Assembly: GCA_029859385.1 (NCBI GenBank) | Contig: JAOUDF010000001.1 | Coordinates: forward strand, 1-53,412 | Direction: 5' to 3' | Length of the DNA: 53,412 bases | From: Nitrospirota bacterium | GTDB lineage: Bacteria; Nitrospirota; JAOUDF01 | Part shown: positions 7,885 through 14,952 of the stretch, one piece after another | Layout of the letters: every line of letters begins with the position of its first letter | Numbering within the stretch: position 1 is the first letter of the stretch | Position numbers and translations under genes: made by a program | Notes under the pieces: model-generated | What the model saw: the letters and a program-made list of their open reading frames with translations, nothing else | The model's database searches: none | What the model was told of the DNA's origin: nothing

Positions 7885-9870
7885 ATGGCAGGTGTAGGTT
7901 CAGCGGCAAGTTCGCTCGATATAAACAACATCGTCTCGCAGCTCATGCAGGTTGAGAGTCGCAGAAAAACATTGCTCCAGCGCGACGAAGCTTCCTATCA
8001 GGTAAAGCTTTCTGCCGTGGGAAGCTTGTCGTCGTCGATGTCTTCTTTTCAAGCTGCTCTTAACAGTTTGAAAAATGCATCTAATTTCCAGTCTATCAGG
8101 GCAACCTCGGGAGATAATGCGGTCCTGACCGCGACCGCTTCGTCATCTGCCGCTCCAGGCACTTACAGCCTTGAAGTGACGCAGTTGGCCAAGGCCAACA
8201 TGCTCGCCTCATCGGCCCATACCGATACCACCTCCGCCATTGCCACGGGAACCCTTACCATCAAGGTGGGTGCGGGGGCGGCAAAAGATGTCACCATTGA
8301 TACCTCCAACAACACGCTGGCGGGCATTAGAGATGCCATCAACAAGGCGGGTGCCGACGTTACCGCCTCGATCATTAACGATGGCTCCGGCTATAAGCTG
8401 ATCATGACAGCTAACAAGATGGGTGATGCAAATGATATAAAGGTTACCGTTACCGGTGATAGCGTGGGGACAGACACTGACGCGGACGGGCTTTCAAGCC
8501 TGATGTACGATCCGGTCGGTACTAAAAACATGACCGAGATACAGGCCGCGAAGTCCGCGATCTTAAAAATGGGGTCAGGGCTTTCAGCGATGGAGATTAC
8601 AAAGGACTCCAACACTGTCACCGATGTAATTCAGGGTGTTACGCTGAACCTTCTCAAGGAACAGGTAGGTACGCCGGTCAGTATTACCGTGACCAATGAT
8701 ACCAGCGTGGTAAACGCCAATATCACCAAGTTCGTTGGGGAGTTCAACAAGCTGGTCAAGTCCCTCAAGGATATAGGGGGATATGACCCGACAACCAAGA
8801 AGAGCGGCCCCCTTGCCGGCGATGGCATGATACGCCAGGTGGAGTCTCAGATAAGGAGTGTCATCGCTGCTACCATTCCGGGGCTGTCCGGCGGAGTTAA
8901 TTCCCTCTCGCAGATTGGTATAACTACGCAAACGGACGGTACCTTGTCGATAAACAGCACCAAGCTCAGTGCGGCGCTGTCCAACAATTTCAACGATATT
9001 GTAAAGCTCTTTGCAACGGCGGGGACCGCGACCGACGCGAATATCAGCATGTCGTCATCTACCAGCAAAACAATTGCAGGGAGCTATGCGGTCAACATTA
9101 CCCAGGCGGCGACCCAGGGCAAGTTTGTTGGTGGCAACATAAGTGCCGGGATTCCGCTGGCAATCAGCGCGGGTTCCAATGATGCTTTAGCCCTCTCCAT
9201 AAACGGTATTGCCGGCTCAATAACCCTGTCCGCCGGCACCTACAACTCGGGCGCTGACCTGGCGGCGGAGCTGCAATCGAAGATAAATGGCGTCTCGGCC
9301 TTCAGTGCGGCAGGGATAAGCGCGACGGTCTCTTATGATACCGGAACCGGCAAGCTTACTATCACCTCCAGCACATATGGGTCGGAGTCAAAGATAAGCG
9401 GTATAATCGGTAATGCCGCGACCGACCTCGGGTTTGATGTTGGGACAAGCACCGATGGTGTTGATGTGGCCGGTACTATCGGCGGTCACTCGGCAACGGG
9501 CTCGGGGCAGAAGCTGACCGGCGGTGCCGGAACGGCGGTAGAAGGCCTTACCCTTACCATATTGGGGAGCGCAACGGGAGACAGAGGGACTTTTAGCTTC
9601 TCTACCGGGGTAGCTGAAACCATATTGGCCAAAATGGATGTATGGCTCGATTCGAGCAGCGGGGTCATAAAATCCAAGACCGACAGCCTGAACTCAACTA
9701 TCAAGCGCATTCAGAATGCCACTGAGCAGGAAGATGCAAGGCTTCTGGCGAGAGAGAAGACCCTGAGGGCACAATTTATCACCCTCCAGCAGACCCTTGA
9801 CAGGCTGAACAGCGTCGGAACCTTCCTTACCAATCAGAGTGCCGGACTCGAAAACCTCATTAAAGGGTAA
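7885..9870 (+). CDS. fliD: Flagellar filament capping protein FliD
   Basis: FliD forms the cap at the filament tip that folds incoming flagellin. The N-terminus (SSLDINNIVSQLMQVE) and the coiled C-terminus (LNSTIKRIQNATEQED and DRLNSVGTFL) are typical of FliD_N and FliD_C. At 661 residues it is clearly longer than the roughly 450-470 residues of many proteobacterial FliD proteins. The extra length is a second flagellin-IN-like module (about 395-575, starting GSYAVNITQAATQG) that echoes the first (about 90-190, TYSLEVTQLAKAN). GGAAGG upstream of the ATG is the ribosome site. The chaperone gene follows after 12 bp. Confidence 0.93.
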   Translation: MAGVGSAASSLDINNIVSQLMQVESRRKTLLQRDEASYQVKLSAVGSLSSSMSSFQAALNSLKNASNFQSIRATSGDNAVLTATASSSAAPGTYSLEVTQLAKANMLASSAHTDTTSAIATGTLTIKVGAGAAKDVTIDTSNNTLAGIRDAINKAGADVTASIINDGSGYKLIMTANKMGDANDIKVTVTGDSVGTDTDADGLSSLMYDPVGTKNMTEIQAAKSAILKMGSGLSAMEITKDSNTVTDVIQGVTLNLLKEQVGTPVSITVTNDTSVVNANITKFVGEFNKLVKSLKDIGGYDPTTKKSGPLAGDGMIRQVESQIRSVIAATIPGLSGGVNSLSQIGITTQTDGTLSINSTKLSAALSNNFNDIVKLFATAGTATDANISMSSSTSKTIAGSYAVNITQAATQGKFVGGNISAGIPLAISAGSNDALALSINGIAGSITLSAGTYNSGADLAAELQSKINGVSAFSAAGISATVSYDTGTGKLTITSSTYGSESKISGIIGNAATDLGFDVGTSTDGVDVAGTIGGHSATGSGQKLTGGAGTAVEGLTLTILGSATGDRGTFSFSTGVAETILAKMDVWLDSSSGVIKSKTDSLNSTIKRIQNATEQEDARLLAREKTLRAQFITLQQTLDRLNSVGTFLTNQSAGLENLIKG

Positions 9871-9882
9871 TAAAAGAATCCC

Positions 9883-10251
9883 ATGACCGGCATCTTCTCC
9901 GAAAAACGACAGGCGCTCGAAACGCTACTGCATGAGATGGAAAATCTCAAGGGCGCAGTTTGTGACGGACTCTTTGAGGATGTCGATGCAATTACTGTGC
10001 GGCAGGCGGAGATTATTGAAAAAGTTACAGCGCTTGACCGAAAGCATGAAAAGGCCGACGGCCGGGAAAAGTGCTCAGGGGAACTGGCGGAGGAGTTGAA
10101 AGAGTTGCTGGGTCGAATCGCTGAGATTAACAACGGCCTGATTGCTGAATTAACAAAGCGGTCCCGGGATATCCAGCAGGAACTCGGCGGCTTGCACCGG
10201 GGAGCGGATGCAGCCGCAGGATATCGGAAACAGGCCGGTGCCAAGATTTGA
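9883..10251 (+). CDS. FliT/FlgN-like flagellar export chaperone candidate
   Basis: This is a 122-residue, mostly helical and charged protein without membrane segments or signal peptide. It is predicted to be coiled throughout (EKRQALETLLHEMENLKG at the start, then ELAEELKELLGRIAEINNG). Size, composition and position directly after fliD match the FliT and FlgN class of secretion chaperones, which keep FliD or hook-junction proteins unfolded for export. No invariant residues define the family, so the call rests on context. It ends 257 bp before fliC and probably shares the fliD sigma-28 transcript. Confidence 0.6.
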   Translation: MTGIFSEKRQALETLLHEMENLKGAVCDGLFEDVDAITVRQAEIIEKVTALDRKHEKADGREKCSGELAEELKELLGRIAEINNGLIAELTKRSRDIQQELGGLHRGADAAAGYRKQAGAKI

Positions 10252-10308
10252 CAGCCGGCCTGGCAGATTTTGGCAGCGTACTGGCAAACTTTGACATCGC
10301 TTTTAGGC

Positions 10309-10335
10309 TTAAGTTTCCACCGAACGATCCGATAC
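10309..10335 (+). promoter_or_regulatory. Sigma-28 (FliA) promoter of fliC
   Basis: TTAAGTTT (10309-10316) is followed after exactly 11 bp by TCCGATAC (10328-10335). These match the FliA consensus at 7 of 8 and 6 of 8 positions. Transcription would start near 10345, leaving an unusually long leader of about 160 nt before the flagellin ATG. Confidence 0.82.
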
Positions 10336-10468
10336 ATGAATTAACAGACTGAACAGGTCCATAAACCAATTAACTGGAAAGGAGGTTTAGGGAAGCAGAA
10401 AGCAGGAATCACAAGGGGCAAGGGTCTCCCCCAAATGACTCGCCAATCAACAGTTTCACTTCATAACC

Positions 10469-10502
10469 GGGCAAGGAAGCCCAAAACCAACAATCAAGGA
10501 GG
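10469..10502 (+). promoter_or_regulatory. Candidate CsrA-binding sites in the fliC leader
   Basis: GGGC-AAGGAA-GCCC (10469-10482) is a small hairpin with a GGA in its six-base loop, the form CsrA prefers. A second GGA lies in the Shine-Dalgarno AAGGAGG (10496-10502), just upstream of the fliC ATG at 10509. A loop site plus an SD site is the arrangement known from the Bacillus subtilis hag leader. No csrA or fliW is present in the window, so regulation is inferred. Confidence 0.5.
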
Positions 10503-10508
10503 ATTGTC

Positions 10509-12059
10509 ATGGCTCTCGGAATTAACACCAACATTGCATCATTAATCGCCCAGAGGAACCTTACCACTTCCGCTGACAAGCTGTCAGTTGCGGTACAGCG
10601 TCTTTCTTCGGGTCTTCGTATCAACAGCGCCAAGGACGACGCCGCCGGTCTGGGTATCTCTGAAAGGATGACCACTCAGATCAGGGGTCTCGACCAGGCC
10701 GCCCGTAACTCCAACGACGGTGTGTCGCTGGCGCAGACGGGTGAAGGCGCTCTGGCTGAGATTTCCAACAACCTGCAGCGTATCAGGGAACTGGCCGTAC
10801 AGGCCGCCAACTCTACCAACAGTGCCAGCGACCGCGCCGCCCTGGACGCCGAAGTCCAGCAGCGTATCGCTGAAATCGACCGTACCGCTTCCACTGCATC
10901 GTTCAACAACCAGAAGATCCTCGACGGTAACTTTGGTAGCGCTACCTTCCAGGTTGGCGCCAATGTCGGCGAAACCATCAGCGTTGCCCTTTCTACCAGT
11001 ATGCGCACCACGGCGATTGGCAAAACGGCGGATTACGTGAATGGTTCAACCCAGTACGTTTCAACTAAAGCAGTTGGTCAGCAGGGTACGGGCGTGGATG
11101 TCGCCAATGCCCTTGCTACCAGTGATCTCACTATTCAGATTGGTAGCGAAACTGCTGTTGCCGTACCGGCGTCCTCCGGTTATGCCGGTTCCGGCCAGGG
11201 CCAGGGTGCTACGAGTGCCTATGCCAAGGTCGCGGCGATCAATGCTGCCGGTGTCGGTGGCCTTACCGCTACCGCGGATACCACGGTTCTATTTGATTTC
11301 GTGGCAGTAACCGATACTGCTTCGGATTATACCTTAAACGTTAATGGTCAGGCGATCTACTCAGCCTATACTACCGCTATTAGCGGTTCCGACATGGCTA
11401 CGGCGATCAATACCAATTCATCCGCCACAGGGGTGACGGCGAGCTTTGACAGCGCCAATAACCGCATGACCCTGACTGCTACGGATGGCCGTAATATTAC
11501 GGTAAGCCAGACTACCGGCTTGGCGGACGCGGGCCTCGGGCAGGGTTTGACGACGACCAGCGCAGGTCTTAACAACACCAGCAACGACGCCAAAACTGCG
11601 ATCACTGTGACATCGGCTGCGGCGGTTTCAAACACCTTTGGTGGCACTATCCGCCTGACCGCTGCAAACTCCATAACACTGAGTGGAGCTAATGAAGCTT
11701 ATATCGGTTATGCTGACAACAGCTCGATGGCTCTCGGCAGCTCGGCTCTCAACTCAGCTTCGGTTACAACCGTGTCGAATGCCAATACGACTATTACCAA
11801 GGTCGATGCGGCAATCAACTCGGTTAATACGCTGCGCGGTACCTTCGGTTCTATCCAGAACCGTTTTGCATCGGTTGTCGCGAGCTTGATGTCGATGTCG
11901 GAGAACCTGTCAGCTGCCCGGAGCCGTATCCTTGATGCGGACTTCGCCGCGGAGACAGCATCCCTGACCAAGGCGTCAATCGCGCAGCAGGCCGGTGTGG
12001 CCATGCTTGCCCAGGCCAATGCCCTGCCGCAGCAGGTATTGTCCCTTCTGAGGGGCTAA
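10509..12059 (+). CDS. fliC: Flagellin
   Basis: This is the flagellar filament subunit, exported by the flagellar type III apparatus. The N-terminal D0/D1 domain (residues 1 to about 165) begins MALGINTNIASLIAQRNL and contains QRLSSGLRINSAKDDAAG. The C-terminal D1/D0 domain (about 430-516) contains ENLSAARSRILDADFAAE and ends QQVLSLLRG. The middle (about 170-425) is rich in Ser, Thr, Ala and Gly with a flagellin-IN-like stretch near 275-345, and would be the exposed, glycosylatable part. A strong ribosome site (AAGGAGG) precedes the ATG. It has its own sigma-28 promoter and a stem-loop after the stop, so it is probably a single-gene transcript. Confidence 0.97.
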   Translation: MALGINTNIASLIAQRNLTTSADKLSVAVQRLSSGLRINSAKDDAAGLGISERMTTQIRGLDQAARNSNDGVSLAQTGEGALAEISNNLQRIRELAVQAANSTNSASDRAALDAEVQQRIAEIDRTASTASFNNQKILDGNFGSATFQVGANVGETISVALSTSMRTTAIGKTADYVNGSTQYVSTKAVGQQGTGVDVANALATSDLTIQIGSETAVAVPASSGYAGSGQGQGATSAYAKVAAINAAGVGGLTATADTTVLFDFVAVTDTASDYTLNVNGQAIYSAYTTAISGSDMATAINTNSSATGVTASFDSANNRMTLTATDGRNITVSQTTGLADAGLGQGLTTTSAGLNNTSNDAKTAITVTSAAAVSNTFGGTIRLTAANSITLSGANEAYIGYADNSSMALGSSALNSASVTTVSNANTTITKVDAAINSVNTLRGTFGSIQNRFASVVASLMSMSENLSAARSRILDADFAAETASLTKASIAQQAGVAMLAQANALPQQVLSLLRG

Positions 12060-12076
12060 CAGGATTCAGGTAAGCG

Positions 12077-12099
12077 GGGACGGGCGATAAGCCCGTCCC
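12077..12099 (+). terminator. Stem-loop after fliC
   Basis: GGGACGGGC (12077-12085) pairs perfectly with GCCCGTCCC (12091-12099) around a 5-nt GATAA loop. Outer bases aggatt/aatcct could extend it. No T-run follows, so it may stabilise the flagellin mRNA 3' end or terminate weakly. Confidence 0.6.
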
Positions 12100-12122
12100 T
12101 GTAATCCTGAGGGGAGGCGTAT

Positions 12123-12524
12123 ATGACTACTATACCGCCATTAACTATAAAACCTGTTAACCCGGAGACTGCTTCGGCGAGTCCTTCACCAGCCAAAGGC
12201 AAGGCTGCCCCGGTTCAAAAGGTCCCTGCGGTGACCCAAGGGCAGACGCAGAAGGCACAGGAAGGGCAAAAACCTGAAGTTACGGTCGACACCCAGCGGA
12301 TGACCGAGGAGTTGAACAGGATCATCGAGAAGCTGGGGGTGGAACTCTCTTTCTCGGTTGACCACGACCTTGATGTGGTGGTTGCCAAGATTACAAAGGC
12401 CGGATCAGACGAAGTTATCCGTCAGATCCCGTCCGAAGAGATGCTCGATCTTGCCAGGAGATTAAAGGAGATGGAGGCGCGTGGAGATTCAAAAGGCGCG
12501 CTGCTTGACAGTCTCCAGGGGTAA
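12123..12524 (+). CDS. flaG: Flagellar protein FlaG
   Basis: This 133-residue protein has a low-complexity Pro/Ala/Lys N-terminus (about 1-55) and the FlaG core from about 58 to 125, including MTEELNRIIEKLGVELSFSV and VVVAKITKAGSDEVIRQIP. FlaG affects filament length in several bacteria. It lies between fliC and fliS, a usual position. The ATG follows a GGGGAGGCG ribosome site, and the next gene begins 168 bp later. Confidence 0.85.
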   Translation: MTTIPPLTIKPVNPETASASPSPAKGKAAPVQKVPAVTQGQTQKAQEGQKPEVTVDTQRMTEELNRIIEKLGVELSFSVDHDLDVVVAKITKAGSDEVIRQIPSEEMLDLARRLKEMEARGDSKGALLDSLQG

Positions 12525-12692
12525 GTGTTCCGGACCTCTTTTAAGGTGAGAAGCGTGGCGTGGCATGATATGCGCCGCGCGACACCGGGTACGATACACG
12601 GGGTGTATCCGGACGATGGGTTGAAATTGCATGACAAGCGTGAGCAATCGCGCGGTTTTACTAAAACATCAGCCAGCCGATATGAGGCGATT

Positions 12693-13124
12693 ATGATAAA
12701 CGCACAGATCAACAAGTATCAAAACATGGGGGTAACGACGGCCAGCAAGGAGATGCTCATCCTTCTGGCGTACGAAGGTGCCATACGGTTTCTGAACGAG
12801 GCCCGGATGCATATAGAGAAGGGCAACGTCGCGCAAAAGTGCGAAAGGATCTCCCGCACCATGGCCATTATCGAGGAACTGTCTTCTTCGCTGAACATGG
12901 AGCAGGGCGGCGAGATCGCCCAGAACCTGAGGTCGCTCTATGAATATATGCTGATTCGCTTGCCCGAGGCCAACCTCAACTCGGATGTGAAGATTCTGCA
13001 TGAGGTGTCTTCTCTTCTGCAACAGCTCCATGAAGGATGGTCCGAGGCGATGGCCAAAGCCGCCGCCCCGGCCCCGGAAGTGAAGAAAGTCGCCTCGGCT
13101 CCCTTGGCCTATGTCCACGGGTAA
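12693..13124 (+). CDS. fliS: Flagellin export chaperone FliS
   Basis: FliS binds the flagellin C-terminus in the cytoplasm and prevents premature polymerisation. From the ATG at 12693 the protein has 143 residues, the family length, and begins MINAQINKYQNMGVTTASKE. EMLILLAYEGAIRFLNEA and LNMEQGGEIAQNLRSLYEYM match FliS helices. The frame stays open upstream to a GTG at 12525, but that 56-residue extension is not family-like. The last 25 residues (AAAPAPEVKKVASAP) are an added low-complexity tail. GAGGCG lies upstream of the ATG. Confidence 0.9.
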   Translation: MINAQINKYQNMGVTTASKEMLILLAYEGAIRFLNEARMHIEKGNVAQKCERISRTMAIIEELSSSLNMEQGGEIAQNLRSLYEYMLIRLPEANLNSDVKILHEVSSLLQQLHEGWSEAMAKAAAPAPEVKKVASAPLAYVHG

Positions 13125-13143
13125 CCGGCGGTATCAGCTTTAA

Positions 13144-13165
13144 AGGCGGCGGTTTGGAGCCGCCT
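13144..13165 (+). terminator. Stem-loop after fliS
   Basis: AGGCGGC (13144-13150) pairs perfectly with GCCGCCT (13159-13165) around an 8-nt loop. GTTGTT follows rather than a clean T-run, so termination is possible but not certain. Confidence 0.5.
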
Positions 13166-13187
13166 GTTGTTGACGCGGGATGGCATT

Positions 13188-13445
13188 ATGAAGATTACTC
13201 AGTCCCAGGCAATGAACATTGTCAGGACGTATAACAAGCAGTTGCGAGTTGGCTCCATGGGGCAGGCCGAGGCCGGCGCCCCCCAGGACAAGGTATCGCT
13301 CTCCGCCGAAGCGAAGAGGCTGGGGAATGGTGTGCCGACTCCTCTTGCCGCGGACAAACCTGCTCCCAATGCGTCGCAGTCGGTTGAGACGCAGGTAAAA
13401 TCCCACACTGACTTCACTGTACAAAGAAATCTGCCGTTTGATTGA
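13188..13445 (+). CDS. Short FlgM-like flagellar protein lacking the usual C-terminal region
   Basis: The ATG at 13188 gives 85 residues starting MKITQSQAMNIVRTYNKQL. A DKVSLSAEAKRLG segment (about 36-48) resembles the conserved N-terminal half of FlgM and related small flagellar proteins. FlgM normally continues into a helical sigma-28-binding segment rich in charged residues. Here the remainder (GVPTPLAADKPAPNASQS onward) is Pro/Ala-rich and ends TVQRNLPFD, with no such helix. It is either a divergent anti-sigma factor or a related protein of other function. It is small, directly after fliS, and followed by a long gap. Confidence 0.5.
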   Translation: MKITQSQAMNIVRTYNKQLRVGSMGQAEAGAPQDKVSLSAEAKRLGNGVPTPLAADKPAPNASQSVETQVKSHTDFTVQRNLPFD

Positions 13446-13616
13446 TTTGTTGCGGACCTCCTGCTTTTCAATACATTCAGTCGGTTGATATCGGGCAATT
13501 TTTTCCCTCTTCTTTCTTTCCCCACCAGTGACCCGTCGCGGGTCTCATCGTTGAATCTCATTGTAAAACAAGACAAAATCGCCATTTCGCCAGTTGCGTA
13601 AATGCCGTGCCGTCAT
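13446..13616. other. Gene-free stretch before the flhB promoter
   Basis: I find no convincing gene here. There is a short hairpin GACCCG-TCG-CGGGTC near 13529-13543 and a pyrimidine-rich stretch, but no T-run arranged as a terminator for the upstream gene. Beyond it lie the sigma-54 site and a REP-like repeat, listed separately; the whole gap before flhB is 376 bp. Confidence 0.6.
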
Positions 13617-13632
13617 TGGCAACATGCTTGCA
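13617..13632 (+). promoter_or_regulatory. Sigma-54 (RpoN) promoter upstream of flhB
   Basis: TGGCAACATGCTTGCA has GG at -24 and GC at -12 separated by exactly 10 bp, and matches TGGCACRN4TTGCW at all but two fixed positions. Transcription would begin near 13644, about 178 nt before the flhB start, with a REP-like repeat inside the leader. Early and middle flagellar operons in related bacteria are RpoN-dependent. Confidence 0.72.
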
Positions 13633-13657
13633 TAAGTGACTATCGATGGTTTCAAAT

Positions 13658-13737
13658 CGTCACACCGGTGAAAACCGGTGTCCAGAGGTTTTCTGGTTGG
13701 ATGTAAAGACTGGATTCCGGCTTTCGCCGGAATGACG
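13658..13737 (-). repeat. REP-like double palindrome, copy 1
   Basis: On the minus strand this reads GTCATTCCGGCGAAAGCCGG (continuing AATCCAG), about 30 bp of non-conserved spacer, then CTGGACACCGGTTTTCACCG (continuing GTGTGACG). Both arms are hairpins. The same layout recurs at 42737-42814 on the plus strand. It lies between the sigma-54 site and flhB, so it is probably transcribed. Confidence 0.85.
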
Positions 13738-13821
13738 ATAAATGGTCGCCCTGATTTTTGCCGTCACTATTCAGGTAGATAGGTTGAATAGTGACAGCGC
13801 AGCATGAACTGAGGTGCCTAC

Positions 13822-14937
13822 GTGGCTGAAGACGATCAGGAACGGACAGAACGCGCAACCGATAAGAAGCGGGAAGAGGCCCGAAAAAAGGGGCAGGTCG
13901 CCCGCAGCCAGGAGGTCCTCTCGGCGCTGGTGCTTTTCGGCGGCATGATGACGCTCTATTTCATGGGTGCCTATATCGTGCATCAGATGGCGAGTTACAT
14001 GAAGCCCGCGCTTGTTCAGTCCACCAGTCTTCATCTGAACCAGGCCAATGTTTACGGTCTTCTTATCAAGCACCTGTCGAACCTGCTTTACATGCTGATT
14101 CCGCTGTGGCTGGTGGTGATCATGCTGGGAGTGGCGGGCAACATCATGCAGGTGGGGGTCAGCTTCTCCAGCGAGGTGCTTTCTCCGAAGTTCGAGAGGC
14201 TCGACCCGATAAAGGGGCTGAAGAACATCTTCTCGGTCCGCACGCTGATGGAGGCGGCCAAATCGCTGCTCAAGGTGGGATTTCTTGCCTACGCCTCGTG
14301 GTGGCTCATCAAAAAGCAGATTGCCGAGTTCCCGGCGCTTACCCATCTCAGTGTGTGGGACATCCTTGTCTACACCGGGAAGTTTTCCTTCAGGCTCTTT
14401 CTGGTGCTGGGCGTGGTGATGGTCGCCATTGCGGTGATCGATTATGCCATCCAGAAGTATAATTTTGAAAAGAGCATCCGGATGACCAAAAAAGAGATCA
14501 GGGACGAGATGAAGGAGAGCGAGGGCGACCCGCAGGTGAAGGCCAGGATTCGTTCGCTGCAGCGGGAGATGGCGAAAAAGCGTATGATGCAGGAGGTCCC
14601 CAAGGCCGATGTGGTAATCACCAACCCGACCCACTTCGCCATCGCCATCAAGTACGACCCTCTCTCCATGGCGGCGCCGCAGGTGGTTGCCAAGGGGACG
14701 GAGCTGATCGCCCAGAAAATAAAGGAGATCGCAAAGGAGCACAAGGTTCCGGTGGTCGAAAACAAGCCCCTTGCTCAGACGCTTTACAAAACAGTCGAGA
14801 TAGGCCAGTTTATCCCGCCTAACCTCTTCCAGGCGGTGGCGGAGGTGCTGGCCTATGTGTACAAGCTTAAAAAGAAGATACCGGGGAATCTGGGCAGGCA
14901 GAGAGTCATCCCTTCCCCGCGCCCGGCTACCTATTGA
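13822..14937 (+). CDS. flhB: Flagellar type III export switch protein FlhB
   Basis: FlhB is an inner-membrane component of the flagellar export gate that switches substrate class after self-cleavage. This copy has 371 residues with a GTG start (MAEDDQERTERATDKKREEA) preceded by GAGGTG. The N-terminal segment is highly charged, four membrane segments lie at about 32-54, 86-110, 142-165 and 188-212, and the autocleavage motif NPTH is at 268-271. The last 20 residues are a short basic, Pro-containing tail. flhA starts 15 bp downstream. A sigma-54 promoter and a REP-like repeat lie upstream. Confidence 0.96.
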   Translation: MAEDDQERTERATDKKREEARKKGQVARSQEVLSALVLFGGMMTLYFMGAYIVHQMASYMKPALVQSTSLHLNQANVYGLLIKHLSNLLYMLIPLWLVVIMLGVAGNIMQVGVSFSSEVLSPKFERLDPIKGLKNIFSVRTLMEAAKSLLKVGFLAYASWWLIKKQIAEFPALTHLSVWDILVYTGKFSFRLFLVLGVVMVAIAVIDYAIQKYNFEKSIRMTKKEIRDEMKESEGDPQVKARIRSLQREMAKKRMMQEVPKADVVITNPTHFAIAIKYDPLSMAAPQVVAKGTELIAQKIKEIAKEHKVPVVENKPLAQTLYKTVEIGQFIPPNLFQAVAEVLAYVYKLKKKIPGNLGRQRVIPSPRPATY

Positions 14938-14952
14938 TAAAAGGACTACTCT

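Noticed and set aside
10261..10297. Three TGGCA words upstream of fliC as a sigma-54 promoter
   Set aside because: One pair has GG-N10-GC spacing, but the -12 box lacks TTGC and a better sigma-28 promoter lies just downstream.
12676..12683. GCCGATAT before fliS as a sigma-28 -10 box
   Set aside because: The sequence 11 bp upstream (TTTACTAA) does not resemble TAAAGTTT, so one box alone is not enough.
12525..12692. N-terminal extension of fliS from a GTG
   Set aside because: The 56 extra residues are not conserved in FliS; ATG 12693 gives the family length.
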